Positions 41,621 through 51,541 of a stretch of DNA of 64,000 nt are shown one piece after another. Source of the stretch: an uncultured Chloroflexota bacterium (lineage in GTDB: Bacteria; Chloroflexota; UBA11872); contig OY282448.1 of assembly GCA_958296175.1 (NCBI GenBank), forward strand, positions 969,899 through 1,033,898. The letters are read 5' to 3'. Both the position numbers and the translations under genes were made by a program. Under the pieces are notes generated by a model. It was not told the DNA's origin. It searched no databases and saw only the letters and a program-made list of their open reading frames with translations. Every line of letters begins with the position of its first letter. Within the stretch, counting starts at the first letter, position 1.

Positions 41621-43582
41621 TCAGGCGGCCCCTTCGGCTGGCCGCTGGTTGGGGCGGGGCGGCAGGTCGGGGTCGGGGGAATCGGCCACGGCGCCGTCCA
41701 TGGGGTCGGCCGCGGGCAGGGGCGGTTCGGGCGCGGGCGCTTTCGCGGCGGGCGCACGGCCTTCGTGCACGTCGATCAGGCGCGTGAACTCCTCGGCGTC
41801 CAGCGTTTCCACCTCGATCAGGCGCTCGGACAGTTTGTCCAGCAGGTCGTCGTGCCGCGACAGGATCTCCATGGCGCGGCGGTGCGCGTCGTCGATGAGA
41901 TGCGAGACCTCGGCGTCGATGTCCTCGGCCACGCGTTCGCTGTAGTTGCGCTGCTCGGCAATGTCGCGTCCCAGGAAGACCAGTTCCTCGCGCCGGCCAA
42001 AGGCGCGCGGGCCCAGCTTGGGCGACATGCCGTACTGCGTCACCATGCGGCGCGCAATCTCGGTGGCCTGCTGGATGTCGCTGCTGGGGCCGGTGGACAT
42101 TTCGCCGAACGTCAGCACCTCGGCCGCGTGGCCGCCCATGGTCATGGCCAGCAGGTCTTCAAAGAACGACTTGGTGTAGAGGTGGCGGTCTTCGGGCGGC
42201 TGCAAGCGCGTGTAGCCGCCCATCTGCCCGCGGGGCAGGATCGTGACCTTGTAGACCGGGTCCGAGCGTTTGAGCATGTGCGCCACCAGCGCGTGCCCAA
42301 TCTCGTGGTAGGCGGTGGTGCGCTTTTCCTGCGCGCTCAGCACGCGGCTCTTGCGCTGCGGCCCGGCGATCAGCCGGTCGACGGCTTCCTCGATCTCGAA
42401 CATGCCCAGCGAGGTGCGGTTGCGGCGCGCCGCCAGGATGGCGCCTTCGTTGAGCAGGTTTTTCAGGTCGGCGCCGGAGAAGCCGGGCGTCTGCTTGGCC
42501 ACGGTTTCCAGGTCGACGTTCTTGTCCAGCGGCTTTTCGCGCGCGTGCACGCGCAAGATGGCCTCGCGGCCGCGGATGTCGGGCAGGTCCAGCGTCACAC
42601 GCCGGTCGAAGCGCCCCGGCCGCAGCAGCGCGGGGTCCAGCACGTCCGGCCGGTTGGTGGCGGCCAGCACGATCACGGTCTGCGCGGAGTCGAAGCCGTC
42701 CATCTCGACCAGAATCTGGTTGAGCGTCTGCTCGCGCTCGTCGTGGCTGCCGCCCAGGCCGGCGCCGCGCTGGCGGCCCACGGCGTCCACCTCGTCCACA
42801 AACACCAGCGCCGGCGCGTTTTGCTTGGCCTTCTGGAACAGGTCGCGCACGCGCGAGGCGCCCACGCCCACGAACATTTCCACGAACTCCGAGCCGCTGA
42901 TGCTGAAGAAGGGCACCCCGGCTTCGCCCGCCACGGCCTTGGAGAGATAGGTCTTGCCGGTGCCGGGCGGCCCCACCAGCAGCACGCCCTTGGGGATTTC
43001 GGCGCCGATCTTGGTGAACTTCTCGGGATATTTCAGGAACTCCACCACCTCGGCCAGCTCCTGTTTGGCCTCGTCCACGCCCTGCACGTCTTTGAAGGTG
43101 ACCTTGGGGCGGTTGCTAGTGACCATGCGCGCGCGGCTCTTGCCAAAGCTGAGCGCCTGGGAGTTGGAGCCTTGCGCCTGGCGCATCATGAAGATCAGCA
43201 GGCCCACGAAGATCAGCAGCGGCAGCACGGACGTCAAGATGCTGATGATGGTGGACGCGTTGCTGGGTTCGTCGAACTCCACCGTGACCTGCTCGCCGCC
43301 CGTGTTGATGCCGCGGTCGGCCAGCTCGCGGCCGATGGCGAAGTTGTCGTCCACCACCGCGCTGACCACCCGCCCGTCGATGTCGGCCGAGATGCGCGAC
43401 CCGCTCACGCGGATTTGCGGACGGTTGCCGCGCTCGGCGGCGCCCTGCACCTCGGCCAGCAGCGTGGAAATTGGCACGCGCTGCTCGCGCGGCCCCGGGT
43501 TGAACATGACGAACAGCACCACCAGGACCGCCACGGCCAGCACGATGTACATGAAGCCGTTGCGGATGAGCCGGTTATTCAT
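41621..43582 (-). CDS. ftsH: ATP-dependent zinc metalloprotease FtsH
   Basis: The 653-residue protein has two membrane helices (12-27 and 111-133) with a periplasmic domain between them, an AAA+ domain with Walker A GPPGTGKT (204-211), Walker B-like ALVFVDEVD, and the second region of homology with [19 protein letters not shown]. The zinc protease motif HEIGH is at 427-431, with a third ligand Asp in the SSDIQQA region. FtsH forms hexamers that unfold and degrade membrane and short-lived soluble proteins. The C-terminal 40 residues are Pro/Ala-rich. ATG 43582 starts just before the first helix. It is probably a single-gene unit; TATAGT on the minus strand at 43663-43668 is a possible -10 box. 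Confidence 0.97.
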   Translation of the reverse strand: MNNRLIRNGFMYIVLAVAVLVVLFVMFNPGPREQRVPISTLLAEVQGAAERGNRPQIRVSGSRISADIDGRVVSAVVDDNFAIGRELADRGINTGGEQVTVEFDEPSNASTIISILTSVLPLLIFVGLLIFMMRQAQGSNSQALSFGKSRARMVTSNRPKVTFKDVQGVDEAKQELAEVVEFLKYPEKFTKIGAEIPKGVLLVGPPGTGKTYLSKAVAGEAGVPFFSISGSEFVEMFVGVGASRVRDLFQKAKQNAPALVFVDEVDAVGRQRGAGLGGSHDEREQTLNQILVEMDGFDSAQTVIVLAATNRPDVLDPALLRPGRFDRRVTLDLPDIRGREAILRVHAREKPLDKNVDLETVAKQTPGFSGADLKNLLNEGAILAARRNRTSLGMFEIEEAVDRLIAGPQRKSRVLSAQEKRTTAYHEIGHALVAHMLKRSDPVYKVTILPRGQMGGYTRLQPPEDRHLYTKSFFEDLLAMTMGGHAAEVLTFGEMSTGPSSDIQQATEIARRMVTQYGMSPKLGPRAFGRREELVFLGRDIAEQRNYSERVAEDIDAEVSHLIDDAHRRAMEILSRHDDLLDKLSERLIEVETLDAEEFTRLIDVHEGRAPAAKAPAPEPPLPAADPMDGAVADSPDPDLPPRPNQRPAEGAA

Positions 43583-43668
43583 GGAGCGGCAGCCTGTCGC
43601 GCTGTCGCCGTGCGGCTGCGTGCGGCAGCCGCGCCGCGACGGGTACGTGCGCAAGTACCAGAACTATA

Positions 43669-44117
43669 CATGAGGATAGCAAGGGATGGCTTCCGAGGCC
43701 GACTCGGATGGTCACGACGGCCTGAGTTTACGGAGCCTGCGCCCGCGGTTTGGTAGCGAAACCATCCAGTGCCCCCCCCGCTGCGCGGCTGCCGCCGTTC
43801 CTGCGGTCCCCGCTCGCCGCCGCCGTTCCCCGCTTCTTTGCTGAGACGCGGGCAAACCCCGTCGTTACGGCGAAAAGCCCGCCCCGACCTCGATACGAGG
43901 CCGGAATCCAGGCGGCGCGAGGCGCCCCAGGGCGGGAACTGGTTCGCCGACACCGGACCCCGCGCACGTGAGGTACGCCACGGGTCAAGCACCACGTCGC
44001 CCTCATTGCTGGACCGCCCCCCGCGCCTGCGAGGTACGCCAAGGTCTCTTCCTGGGAGCGGGGGAGAGCTTCCGGGGCTCGGCGGAGGGCGCGTCTTTGG
44101 GAGCTGGGCGCTGAGGG
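43669..44117. other. Intergenic region with short dispersed repeats
   Basis: Contains GAGGTACGCCA twice (near 43971 and 44031) and the string CGATACGAGG...GGAATCCAGG (about 43889-43912), which recurs near 54967-55002. No gene or RNA is recognised. Confidence 0.5.
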
Positions 44118-45587
44118 TTACTGGGCGGTCGGCTCGTCCTGCGGGCTGGCTGCGGCCGCGGGTTCCGGGCGCGCGCCGTTGGGCGGGGCGGCGGCCGGAA
44201 CCACGCCGGGCAGGTTCTTCAGGGAGCTGATGAGGTCGATGCCGGTGAGCGACTGCACCAGCGCGGGCAGCTGCGCGATGGTGGACGACACGTCTTGCGT
44301 GACTTTGCTGGCGCCGGCGCCGGCGCCGTTGTCGCCGCCGTTGCTGATGACCACGATGCTGTCGGTCTTGGCCAGCGGCTGCGCCACGGCGTCGGCAACC
44401 TGCGGCAGCGATTCGAAGAGCTGCTGGATCATGGCGGCCTGGCCGTACTGCTTCCAGGCGTCCGCCTTCTTGGTCATGGCCTCGGCTTCGGCCAGGCCCT
44501 GGGCGCGGGTCGCGTCGGCCTCGGCCGTGCCGCGGGCGCGAATCGCCGCGGCGTCGGCGTCGCCTTGCAGCTTGACCGCTTCCGCCTGCGCCTGGGCTTC
44601 CGCAACGACCCGGTCGCGCTCGCCTTCGGCCACGGTCTGGAGTTTGTAGCGTTCGGCTTCGGCCTCTACGCGGGCGCGGCGCCGTGCGCCTTCCGCCAGC
44701 AGTTCCATCTGGTCGCGCTCGGCTTCGGCGGGCCGGCGCACGGTGGCGTCGAGTTCGCGCTCGCGCCGCATGATCTCCTGCTGCTGAACCTCGATCTGCT
44801 TCTGGCGCTCCACGACCTCGACCTGGAGTTCTTCCTGGCGAATCTGCTGGCGGGTCTTGGCCTCCTGCAGGGTGTAGGCCAGTTCCGCCTCGGCGCGGCG
44901 CGCGTTGACCTGTTGGTCGTACGACGCCTTCTGCGTCTGGAAGTCGCGCTCCGACTCGGCGATGGCGGTGTCGGCGGCAAAGCGCGCCGCCTGGCGCGAC
45001 TGTTCCGCCTGCGCCGCTTTGATGCCGGCGTCGCGCTCGGCCTCGGCTTCCCCAATGGAGGCGTCGCGCTTGACTTCGGACGTGCGGCGCACGCCCAGGG
45101 CTTCCAGGTAGCCCTGCTCGTCTTGAATGTCGCGGATCGAGAAGCTGACGATCTCCAGCCCCATGTTGGTCATGTCGGTGGCCGCCACTTCGCGCACCTG
45201 CTTGGCGAACGCGACGCGGTCGCGGTAGATGTCCTCCACCGTCATCGTGCCCAGAATGGCGCGCTGCTGGCCTTCCAGCGTCTGCAGCGCGACCTCGGCA
45301 ATTTGGGGAACGGTCTTGCCCAGGAACTGCTCGGCGGCCGTGCGGATGGCGGTCTCGCTGCGCCCCACCTTCACCTGCGCCACGCCGTCGACCGAGACCG
45401 ACACCCCCTCTTTGGTGTAGACCCTGGCCGTGTTGACCTGGAGCGTCATGACCTCCAGCGACAGCATCTGCGCGCGCTGAATGATGGGGAGCACGAACAT
45501 GCGGCCGCCAACCTTGAGGCGCGGATCCTTGCTGCCGCCCGAAACGATAAGCGCGTGGTTTGGCCCTACGGTGTGAAACCCAGCCAT
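44118..45587 (-). CDS. floA: Flotillin-like SPFH protein
   Basis: The 489-residue protein has an SPFH/PHB domain (about 10-190: VGPNHALIVSGG, VEDIYRDRVAFAKQVREV, LEIVSFSIRDI) followed by a long Glu/Ala/Gln-rich coiled coil (about 195-375) with AEAERDAGIKAAQAEQSRQ and AEAERYKLQTVAEGERDR, and a tail with a Pro/Ala-rich end. Family members scaffold membrane microdomains. Unlike FloA/FloT of Bacillus, no N-terminal membrane hairpin is visible, so attachment may be peripheral. ATG 45587 is used. The upstream gene is an NfeD-type protease, its usual partner. Symbol by family, not by one-to-one orthology. Confidence 0.85.
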   Translation of the reverse strand: MAGFHTVGPNHALIVSGGSKDPRLKVGGRMFVLPIIQRAQMLSLEVMTLQVNTARVYTKEGVSVSVDGVAQVKVGRSETAIRTAAEQFLGKTVPQIAEVALQTLEGQQRAILGTMTVEDIYRDRVAFAKQVREVAATDMTNMGLEIVSFSIRDIQDEQGYLEALGVRRTSEVKRDASIGEAEAERDAGIKAAQAEQSRQAARFAADTAIAESERDFQTQKASYDQQVNARRAEAELAYTLQEAKTRQQIRQEELQVEVVERQKQIEVQQQEIMRRERELDATVRRPAEAERDQMELLAEGARRRARVEAEAERYKLQTVAEGERDRVVAEAQAQAEAVKLQGDADAAAIRARGTAEADATRAQGLAEAEAMTKKADAWKQYGQAAMIQQLFESLPQVADAVAQPLAKTDSIVVISNGGDNGAGAGASKVTQDVSSTIAQLPALVQSLTGIDLISSLKNLPGVVPAAAPPNGARPEPAAAASPQDEPTAQ

Positions 45588-45840
45588 GACTCGCTCCGTA
45601 CCGGACGCCAGAAAATCTGCGCTGGGGACAGCTTAGCCCATACGCGGCGCGCCGCGGGCCGCCAAACCCACGCCAGGTCCCGCGCACCGCCGCGCCGCCG
45701 CACGGGCGCATGTCCAGAACGCGGCCGCGACCCTGGCCGCCAACCCGCGGCCCGCGCCGGCACCCCCGTCGGCGGCAATGCTCACGTATCCGCTGGCGGC
45801 GCCAACCCGCGGCCCGCGCCGGTGCCCCCCCGCGCCGCCG
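45588..45840. other. Flotillin-NfeD intergenic spacer with a direct repeat
   Basis: GCCAACCCGCGGCCCGCGCCGG occurs twice (near 45740 and 45799) in parts. No gene is seen. Confidence 0.5.
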
Positions 45841-47232
45841 TCAGCCGCCGTGCGGCGGCTCGGACAGCTTTTCGACTTTGAGCACCTGGCCGTAGACGCC
45901 AACGACGCGTATGAGCGCGCCCTCCTCGATGGCCGCGTTCGCGTCGGCCGTGGCCGTCCACTCCCGGCCCGCGACGCGCACGCTGCCGGACGGGTCGAGC
46001 GGGGACAGCGCCACGCCGCGCTCACCTTCCAGCTGCGCGTCGGCCGCCGTCTGGAACCCGCTGGCCGAGCCGCCTTCGGTCATCACCAGGCGAATGAAGA
46101 GAATCCAGGCCGCCAGCGCAGTTCCGGACACGGCGGCGATCACGATCGGGTTGACCGCGAACACCGACGCCGCCAGCTCCGGCGAGCCGAAGACGTCGCC
46201 GAACAGGAAGACCCCGCCCAGAATCAGACACACGATCCCGCCCGCGCCGAACAGACTGAAGCCGGGCGCCGTCGTTTCGCCGTAGAACAACCCGATTGCC
46301 AGCGCCAGCAGCAGCAGGCCCACCCAGTTGCCCGACATGTTCCAGAACCCGACGAATCCCAGAGCGATGGCGGCCAGCCCAAACGCCCCGGGCACGATCA
46401 GCCCGGGAAGCAGCAGCTCCACCAACAAGGCCAGGCCGCCGATCAGGAACAGGATGAACACCACGCTGGGCTCCGCCACGAAGCCCAGCAGAGATTCGGG
46501 AACGACATCGTCCAGCATGCGCACGTCGGCGCCGCGGGTGGCGATGACGGCCGGCCCGTCCGCCGTCGTCGTCTCGCGCCCGTGCAGTTGTTCCAGCATG
46601 GCGGGCATGTCCGGGGCAACCAGATCGATGATGTCCAGCTGGAGCGCCTCGTGCGCCGAGTAGGCGCTGGAATTGGTGACCGTGCGCTCCAGCGCGGCGG
46701 CGTTGCGCCCGCGCCCCTGGGCAATGCTGCGAACGAAGGCGCGCCCTTCCTCGCTGAGCTTCCGCGCCAGGGTCTCGGGCAGATCGCTGCCGTCCGCACC
46801 CACCGCCTCGGCCGCCCCGATGGTGGTTCCCGGCGCCATCACGGCCACGTTGGCCGCGGCCGCGATAAAGGTGCCGGCAGAGCTGGCCGAGGCGCCGGCA
46901 GGCGCGACGAAGACGGCCACCGGCACCGGCGAATCGAAAAGCTGCCGCACGATCGACCGCGTCACGCTGACGAGTCCCCCGGGGGTATCGAGGCGGATGA
47001 CCACCAGCGAGGCGCCGTCCTGATTCGCGGTGTGGAGCCCGCGCGCAATGTGGGCGGCGGTCAGCTGCTCGATGGCGCTGTCCACCTCCAGCACCAGCAC
47101 AGTTGGGCTGTCCGCCGCGGCCGGGACCGCGGACTGCCAGGCGAACAGGCAAGCCGCCGCGGCCAGCGCCAGCGCCGCCAGACCGCGGCGGCGCCGGGAC
47201 ACCGCGGTGTTCGACCCACCCGGCCAGTTCAC
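45841..47232 (-). CDS. nfeD: NfeD-type membrane serine protease (ClpP class)
   Basis: The 463-residue protein has a signal peptide or first helix (GLAALALAAAACLFAWQS, about 16-33) and a ClpP-like protease domain (about 45-250) with VIRLDTPGGLVSVTR and the nucleophile region PAGASASSAGTFIAAAA. A downstream ARKLSEEG supplies a candidate catalytic lysine (Ser-Lys dyad as in archaeal 1510-N). Four or five membrane helices (about 257-385) lead to the C-terminal OB-like NfeD domain (about 395-460, GERGVALSPLDPSGSVRV). NfeD proteins act with flotillin/stomatin, whose gene follows. Start at 47232 reads MNWPGGSN. Confidence 0.9.
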   Translation of the reverse strand: MNWPGGSNTAVSRRRRGLAALALAAAACLFAWQSAVPAAADSPTVLVLEVDSAIEQLTAAHIARGLHTANQDGASLVVIRLDTPGGLVSVTRSIVRQLFDSPVPVAVFVAPAGASASSAGTFIAAAANVAVMAPGTTIGAAEAVGADGSDLPETLARKLSEEGRAFVRSIAQGRGRNAAALERTVTNSSAYSAHEALQLDIIDLVAPDMPAMLEQLHGRETTTADGPAVIATRGADVRMLDDVVPESLLGFVAEPSVVFILFLIGGLALLVELLLPGLIVPGAFGLAAIALGFVGFWNMSGNWVGLLLLALAIGLFYGETTAPGFSLFGAGGIVCLILGGVFLFGDVFGSPELAASVFAVNPIVIAAVSGTALAAWILFIRLVMTEGGSASGFQTAADAQLEGERGVALSPLDPSGSVRVAGREWTATADANAAIEEGALIRVVGVYGQVLKVEKLSEPPHGG

Positions 47233-47233
47233 G

Positions 47234-48034
47234 TCAGGAGTCGCGCGTATCCGAGGGCGGGGCGGCGATGGTCGGGCGGCCGCGGGACCGATAGCCGTAG
47301 TCGGCCATGAGCACGGACTCGTCGCGCCAGGGGTCGGTTTCGTCTTCCAGCCGCCGCGTGCGGGCCGCCAGCCCCGAGCAGTGCTGGGCCAGCGTCTTGA
47401 AGATTTCGTGCGCGATGATGCGGTGCCCCAGGTCGTTGGCGTGCACGCCGTCGTGGTGCACCAGCCAGGCCGCGCCGCCGTAGGCGTTGTACACGTCGCA
47501 GAACAGACACTGGGCTGCCGCGGCGACTTGCGCCGTCACCAGGTTGAACGTTTCGAACACCTCCGGGCTGGCGTGGTCGAAGTGCGCGTAGGCGCGGTAT
47601 TCGGTCATGAAGTAGGGGCCGACCAGCACGATGAGCGGGTCGCAGGCCCGGCGGATGGCCGCCAGCAGCGCGCGCAGCTCGGCGCGGAACAGTTCGGCCG
47701 GCGTGCCGCCGCGCGCGTCGTTCAGCCCGTACGACACGATCAGCAGGTCGGGGTCGTGGGCGATGACGTGCTTGTCCAGGCGCTCGCTGGCGGCCGGTTT
47801 GCCGGAGTAGTCGTACAGCGGCGAGCGGGTGGAGACCACGTTCGCGCCGATGCCGCTGTTGACCAGCGCCACCGGCTCGTCTTGAAAGTCGCTGACGAGC
47901 GCGGCCAGCACGTTGGCCCAGCAGCGCTCGCGGCTGGAACTCCAGCCGCCGGCGGTGGTGCTCTCGCCCAGCGTCACCAGCGTGCGGAAGGGGTCGGCGC
48001 GCCAGTCGCGCCGCGCGGGGTTCGAGTCAGACAT
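47234..48034 (-). CDS. SGNH/GDSL-family hydrolase
   Basis: The 266-residue protein has the SGNH blocks: TLGESTT (nucleophile Ser in a GxS context), LVNSGIGANV (Gly), LIVSYGLNDARG (Asn) and HHDGVHANDLGHR (Asp-His). It is probably an esterase or acyl hydrolase, maybe for acylated sugars. No signal peptide. ATG 48034 has GAGG just upstream; ATG 48037 is adjacent. It precedes nfeD by one base and follows the creatininase-family gene, so these could form one transcript. Confidence 0.86.
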   Translation of the reverse strand: MSDSNPARRDWRADPFRTLVTLGESTTAGGWSSSRERCWANVLAALVSDFQDEPVALVNSGIGANVVSTRSPLYDYSGKPAASERLDKHVIAHDPDLLIVSYGLNDARGGTPAELFRAELRALLAAIRRACDPLIVLVGPYFMTEYRAYAHFDHASPEVFETFNLVTAQVAAAAQCLFCDVYNAYGGAAWLVHHDGVHANDLGHRIIAHEIFKTLAQHCSGLAARTRRLEDETDPWRDESVLMADYGYRSRGRPTIAAPPSDTRDS

Positions 48035-48109
48035 CATCGCCTCGCTTTCTCGCGGCGGCGCCGCGCCAGGGCGCGCGCGGCCCCAGCGTTCGACGCCCGC
48101 GCCGGGCGT

Positions 48110-48955
48110 TTACCCCGGCCGTGCAATCGTCGGCGGGCGCGCGTGGTGGTCCACGCGCGGCTCGAACTGGCGCTCGCCCAGCTCGCGGCCGTACTCCACC
48201 AGGTTGGTCACGGCTTCCTCGAACAAGGCGCGGCCCTTGGCGGCCGTGGCGATGGTGGCTTCGCCCTGCGTGCCGTCGGGCGTGTAGGTGCTGGTGTAGC
48301 CGTCCATCTTCACCGGCCCGGACGCAAACAGGTCCACCCAGTGGTACTTGGATTCTTGCGCGTTGACGTCGGTGACCTGGTCTTCGGCCAGGTCCATGCG
48401 CACGGCCGAGGCGTCCAGGTGCAGCGCCAGCGAGGTCTCCGCTTCGCCCCCGTGCGCCGCGCCGCCGGGGAACCCCGACTCGCGCCACGTGTCCATGAAC
48501 CCGGAGTTTGCCTGCGTCAGGTTCCACCAGCTGGCCATGCCCACCCAGGCGTCCGACTCCAGCATGATGCGCCGCGCCGCCAGTTCCAGCGGCTGCTGGT
48601 TCGAGCCGTGCCCGTTCACCACGATCAGCTTCTTGAACCCGTGGTACACGAGGCTCAGGCCGATGTCCACCACATAGCGGATGAACGTCTCGTGGTGGAT
48701 GGTGATGGTGCCGGGAAAGTCCATCACGTGCGAGGTGTAGCCGTAGGCCACGGGCGGCATGGCCAGCAGCCGGCCCTGCGAGCGGCGGGCGGCTTCGTCC
48801 ACGATGGAGGTCGACGACCAGCGGTCGATTTTCAGCGGCAGGTGCGGCCCGTGCTGCTCGATGGTGCCCACCGGCAGCACCGGAATGCGGCCGGCCTCCA
48901 CCGCGGCGTTCACGTCGGGCCAGGTCAGGTCCTCAAAACGAAAATCTTCCAGCAC
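48110..48955 (-). CDS. Creatininase-family amidohydrolase
   Basis: The 281-residue protein has the metal-binding residues of the family: E33, H35 and D44 in PVGTIEQHGPHLPLKID, His in VVNGHGSNQQP and Glu in AHGGEAETS. Such enzymes open cyclic amides (creatinine) or remove formyl/amide groups, for example in mycofactocin or riboflavin-type pathways. The C-terminal 20 residues differ from typical creatininase. GTG 48955 has GGAGGA at a good distance. Substrate not predictable. Confidence 0.88.
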   Translation of the reverse strand: MLEDFRFEDLTWPDVNAAVEAGRIPVLPVGTIEQHGPHLPLKIDRWSSTSIVDEAARRSQGRLLAMPPVAYGYTSHVMDFPGTITIHHETFIRYVVDIGLSLVYHGFKKLIVVNGHGSNQQPLELAARRIMLESDAWVGMASWWNLTQANSGFMDTWRESGFPGGAAHGGEAETSLALHLDASAVRMDLAEDQVTDVNAQESKYHWVDLFASGPVKMDGYTSTYTPDGTQGEATIATAAKGRALFEEAVTNLVEYGRELGERQFEPRVDHHARPPTIARPG

Positions 48956-49272
48956 GAGGGCGTCCTCCGGCGGCGGCTGTCAGGCTGTGAAGAGCTTCAC
49001 CCTACCCTAGTCCTGTATTCCTGGAGGCGGACGCGGATGGGGGGCGTCCTGGGGGGGGGTGCTTCGCCCGCGCCTCTCCAGGGCGCGGGCGATGGCGATG
49101 GCGGGCGTCGAACGCGGAGGCCCGCCCCGCCGCGGCCGTGGAGCCGCCCCCATCACGCGCGACGTTGCCATCGACCCCGACTCCGACCCCACCCCGCCGC
49201 AGCCCTGCACCCCGCGCCCGGCGGCGGCCGACGCCCGCGCCGCCCGCCCTCGTCGGCTCTCGTCAGCCCCCG
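48956..49272. other. Intergenic region without a gene
   Basis: GC-rich, with CCCCGCCGCGG-type strings and a run of nine G at about 49051. Nothing recognisable. Confidence 0.5.
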
Positions 49273-50640
49273 TCAGCCCTCGTCGTCCGGCCACATCGCC
49301 CCCGGATTCATCAAGCCGTCAGGGTCGAAGGCGCGTTTGATTCTGCGCATGGCGGCCAGCGTGGGCGGGTCGTAGGCGCGGGTGACGAATGGCCGCTTCA
49401 CGCGCCCCAGGCCGTGCTCGCCCGACAGCACGCCGCCCGCCGCCAGCCCCGCGTCCGCCACCACGGACAGCAGCCCAAAGGCGCGCTTCTGTTCGGCGGG
49501 GTCGGCCGGGTCGTACAGCAGGTTGGGGTGCAGCGTGCCGTCGGCGGCGTGGCCGAAGATGGCCGCCGTGACGTCCGCCTGCCGCGCCGCCCGTTTGATG
49601 GCGGTGAAGGTGTCGGCCAGCTGCGAGCGCGGCACGCAGATGTCCTCGCCAATCTTGGCCGGGCGGATGCGCGCCAGCGAGGCGGTAATGCCGCGGCGCG
49701 CCTCCCACCAGCGCGCCGCGCGCGCCGCGTCCACGCGCTCCAGGCCGCCGCCGGCCGCCTGCAACTCGTCGGCCAGGGCGCGCGCCTCGCGCCGCACGTC
49801 GTCCGCCGAGCCGTCCAGTTCCGCCAGCAGCAGGCCGCCGCGGCCGCGCGGGAATCCCCAGGGCCGCGAGCGTTCCAGCGATTCCACCGTCACGTCGTCC
49901 AGAAACTCCAGTTTCGCCGGCGTGACCCCGCCCGCGATGATGGCCGCCACGGCCCGCAGCGCCTCGGCCCCGTCGGCAAACGCGGCGGCGCGCACGGCGC
50001 GGTGCGGCGGCAGCGGGCGCAGCTGCAGCGTGACTTCGGTCACCACGCCCAGCGTGCCCTCGGAACCGACGATCAGGTCGATGGCCGCGTCGTCGCGCCC
50101 CCGCGCCAGCGCCGCCGCCCCCAGGCCGGGCGTCACCACGCGCAGGCCAATAACGGCGTCCCGCGTGACGCCGTATTTGAAGGCGTATGGCCCGCCCGCG
50201 TTGGTGGCGGCGTTGCCGCCGATGGTGGAGACGGCTTCCGACGACGGGTCGGGCGGGTAGAGCAAGCCGTGCCGTTCCGCCAGGGTGCGGAAGTCGCGCG
50301 TCACCACGCCGGGTTCCACGCGGGCGCGCTGCCGCGCTGCGTCGAACGCCAGCACGCGGCGCATGCGGTTCGTGTCGATCACCAGCGCCCCGTCGGGCGG
50401 CACGGCCGAGGCGGACAAGCTGGTTGCGCCGCCGCGCGCCAGGCACGGCGCGCCGTGTCTGACGGCCGCCGCCACGGCCGCCGCGACGTGCGCCTCGGTT
50501 TCGGCCAGCACGACCGCGGCGGGGGTCCCCCGATAGCCCATGGTGGCGTCGTAGCCGTAGGCCACCAGGCGGTCGGGGTTTGCCAGCACGCGCGCGCGCC
50601 CAACCGCGGCCTCCAGCTCGGCCAGCAGCGCGCGCATCAC
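49273..50640 (-). CDS. FAD-linked oxidase, glycolate/D-lactate dehydrogenase-like
   Basis: The 455-residue protein has the FAD-binding PCMH domain (ARGGATSLSASAV, EPGVVTRDFRTLAERHGL, PPDPSSEAVSTIGGNAATNAGG in parts, VGSEGTLGVVTEV) and a C-terminal oxidase domain ending with SGEHGLGRVKRPF and FDPDGLMNPG. GlcD and D-lactate dehydrogenase are the closest families; they oxidise 2-hydroxy acids and pass electrons on. No iron-sulfur partner (GlcF) is next to it. Start MMRALL at 50640. Substrate unknown. Confidence 0.9.
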   Translation of the reverse strand: MMRALLAELEAAVGRARVLANPDRLVAYGYDATMGYRGTPAAVVLAETEAHVAAAVAAAVRHGAPCLARGGATSLSASAVPPDGALVIDTNRMRRVLAFDAARQRARVEPGVVTRDFRTLAERHGLLYPPDPSSEAVSTIGGNAATNAGGPYAFKYGVTRDAVIGLRVVTPGLGAAALARGRDDAAIDLIVGSEGTLGVVTEVTLQLRPLPPHRAVRAAAFADGAEALRAVAAIIAGGVTPAKLEFLDDVTVESLERSRPWGFPRGRGGLLLAELDGSADDVRREARALADELQAAGGGLERVDAARAARWWEARRGITASLARIRPAKIGEDICVPRSQLADTFTAIKRAARQADVTAAIFGHAADGTLHPNLLYDPADPAEQKRAFGLLSVVADAGLAAGGVLSGEHGLGRVKRPFVTRAYDPPTLAAMRRIKRAFDPDGLMNPGAMWPDDEG

Positions 50641-50963
50641 CGCCGCACCGCCGGCATGCAGGGGCGAGACTCACCGGCAGCCTGCCGGCCGCGGGCCGCC
50701 GCCCGCGCGGACGTGAAGGCGCCCGCGCCCGCGCCCGCGGCTGCGCAGGTGCAGGCGTCGAGGATGCCGTCGGGCGCGGACATGGGGTCATGGTAGAAGG
50801 CGCTGCGGCGCGGGGATGCGCGCCGCAGCCGGCGTATCAGCACGGGCAGAGCAAGAGAGGGCGCTTGCGCCGCGGGGATGCGCGGGCCGCAGACGCCGCC
50901 TGCGCGGCCGCAGCGGCCAGGATGCGCCGCCCGCGGCCGCTGGCCGCATGCATTCGGTGTTTG
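50641..50963. other. Divergent intergenic region
   Basis: No gene is convincing. ATGCGCGCC GC-rich palindromic strings such as CGCCGCGGGGATGCGCG are repeated at 50808-50823 and 50868-50885. Confidence 0.4.
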
Positions 50964-50969
50964 TATGGT
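50964..50969 (+). promoter_or_regulatory. -10 box (TATGGT) of a leaderless start
   Basis: TATGGT is followed by six bases (AGTCGT) and then ATG 50976. The spacing equals that upstream of 5661 and predicts a message without a leader. Confidence 0.5.
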
Positions 50970-50975
50970 AGTCGT

Positions 50976-51482
50976 ATGGTTCGTCGTCGGACGCGGTGGG
51001 AGATTCGCCAGGCGGCGGCGCTGCTGCGGCGCCGCGGCGGGCATGCGGCCTGGGCGCCGATCGTGGACGCGGCGCGGCTGGCGCGCACCTCCACCAGCCT
51101 GCACGTGGCCGAGCACCCGCTGCCGCGCGGCGTGCGCGCGCTGCTGGCGCCGCTGGGGGCGCAGGGGCGCGCCGCGCTGGTCGTCAATGCGCGGCTGCCG
51201 CTGCCGGAGCGCAACTTCAGCATCGCCCACGAGCTGGGCCACTGGGTGCTGCACAGCGACGCCCTGGGCCGGCCCGCACCCCGCGGCCAACGCCGCCGCC
51301 AGGAATGGGAAGCCGACCGGTTCGCCCTGGACCTGCTGCTGCCGGCAGAGCTGCTGCGCAGCGTCCAGGCCGAACGTAACGCGCGCTTCAGCGACCTGGC
51401 GCGGCGCCTGGGCGTTCGCCCGCGGCTGCTGCGCCGCCGCCTGGCCGAGCTGCGCAACGCCGCCCCCCGCGCGTCTCTCTGA
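50976..51482 (+). CDS. ImmA/IrrE-type metallopeptidase
   Basis: The 168-residue protein has the zinc motif HELGHWVLH (HExxH) preceded by LPERNFSIAHELGH, followed by WEADRFALDLLLPAEL, where the Glu is the third ligand. This is the ImmA/IrrE (gluzincin-like) pattern of proteases that cleave repressors in mobile elements and stress control. The N-terminal part is helical (APIVDAARLARTSTSL). No repressor gene is adjacent. Start by leaderless ATG 50976. No clear Shine-Dalgarno. Confidence 0.85.
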   Translation: MVRRRTRWEIRQAAALLRRRGGHAAWAPIVDAARLARTSTSLHVAEHPLPRGVRALLAPLGAQGRAALVVNARLPLPERNFSIAHELGHWVLHSDALGRPAPRGQRRRQEWEADRFALDLLLPAELLRSVQAERNARFSDLARRLGVRPRLLRRRLAELRNAAPRASL

Positions 51483-51541
51483 CCCGAGGCCGGGAGCCGC
51501 GCTCGCAGGGACGGCCAGGTAGTGGAGCTGCGCAATCGTCA

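Noticed and set aside
48956..49272. Small open frames in the GC-rich gap
   Set aside because: Pro/Arg/Ala-rich frames on both strands without ribosome sites or motifs.
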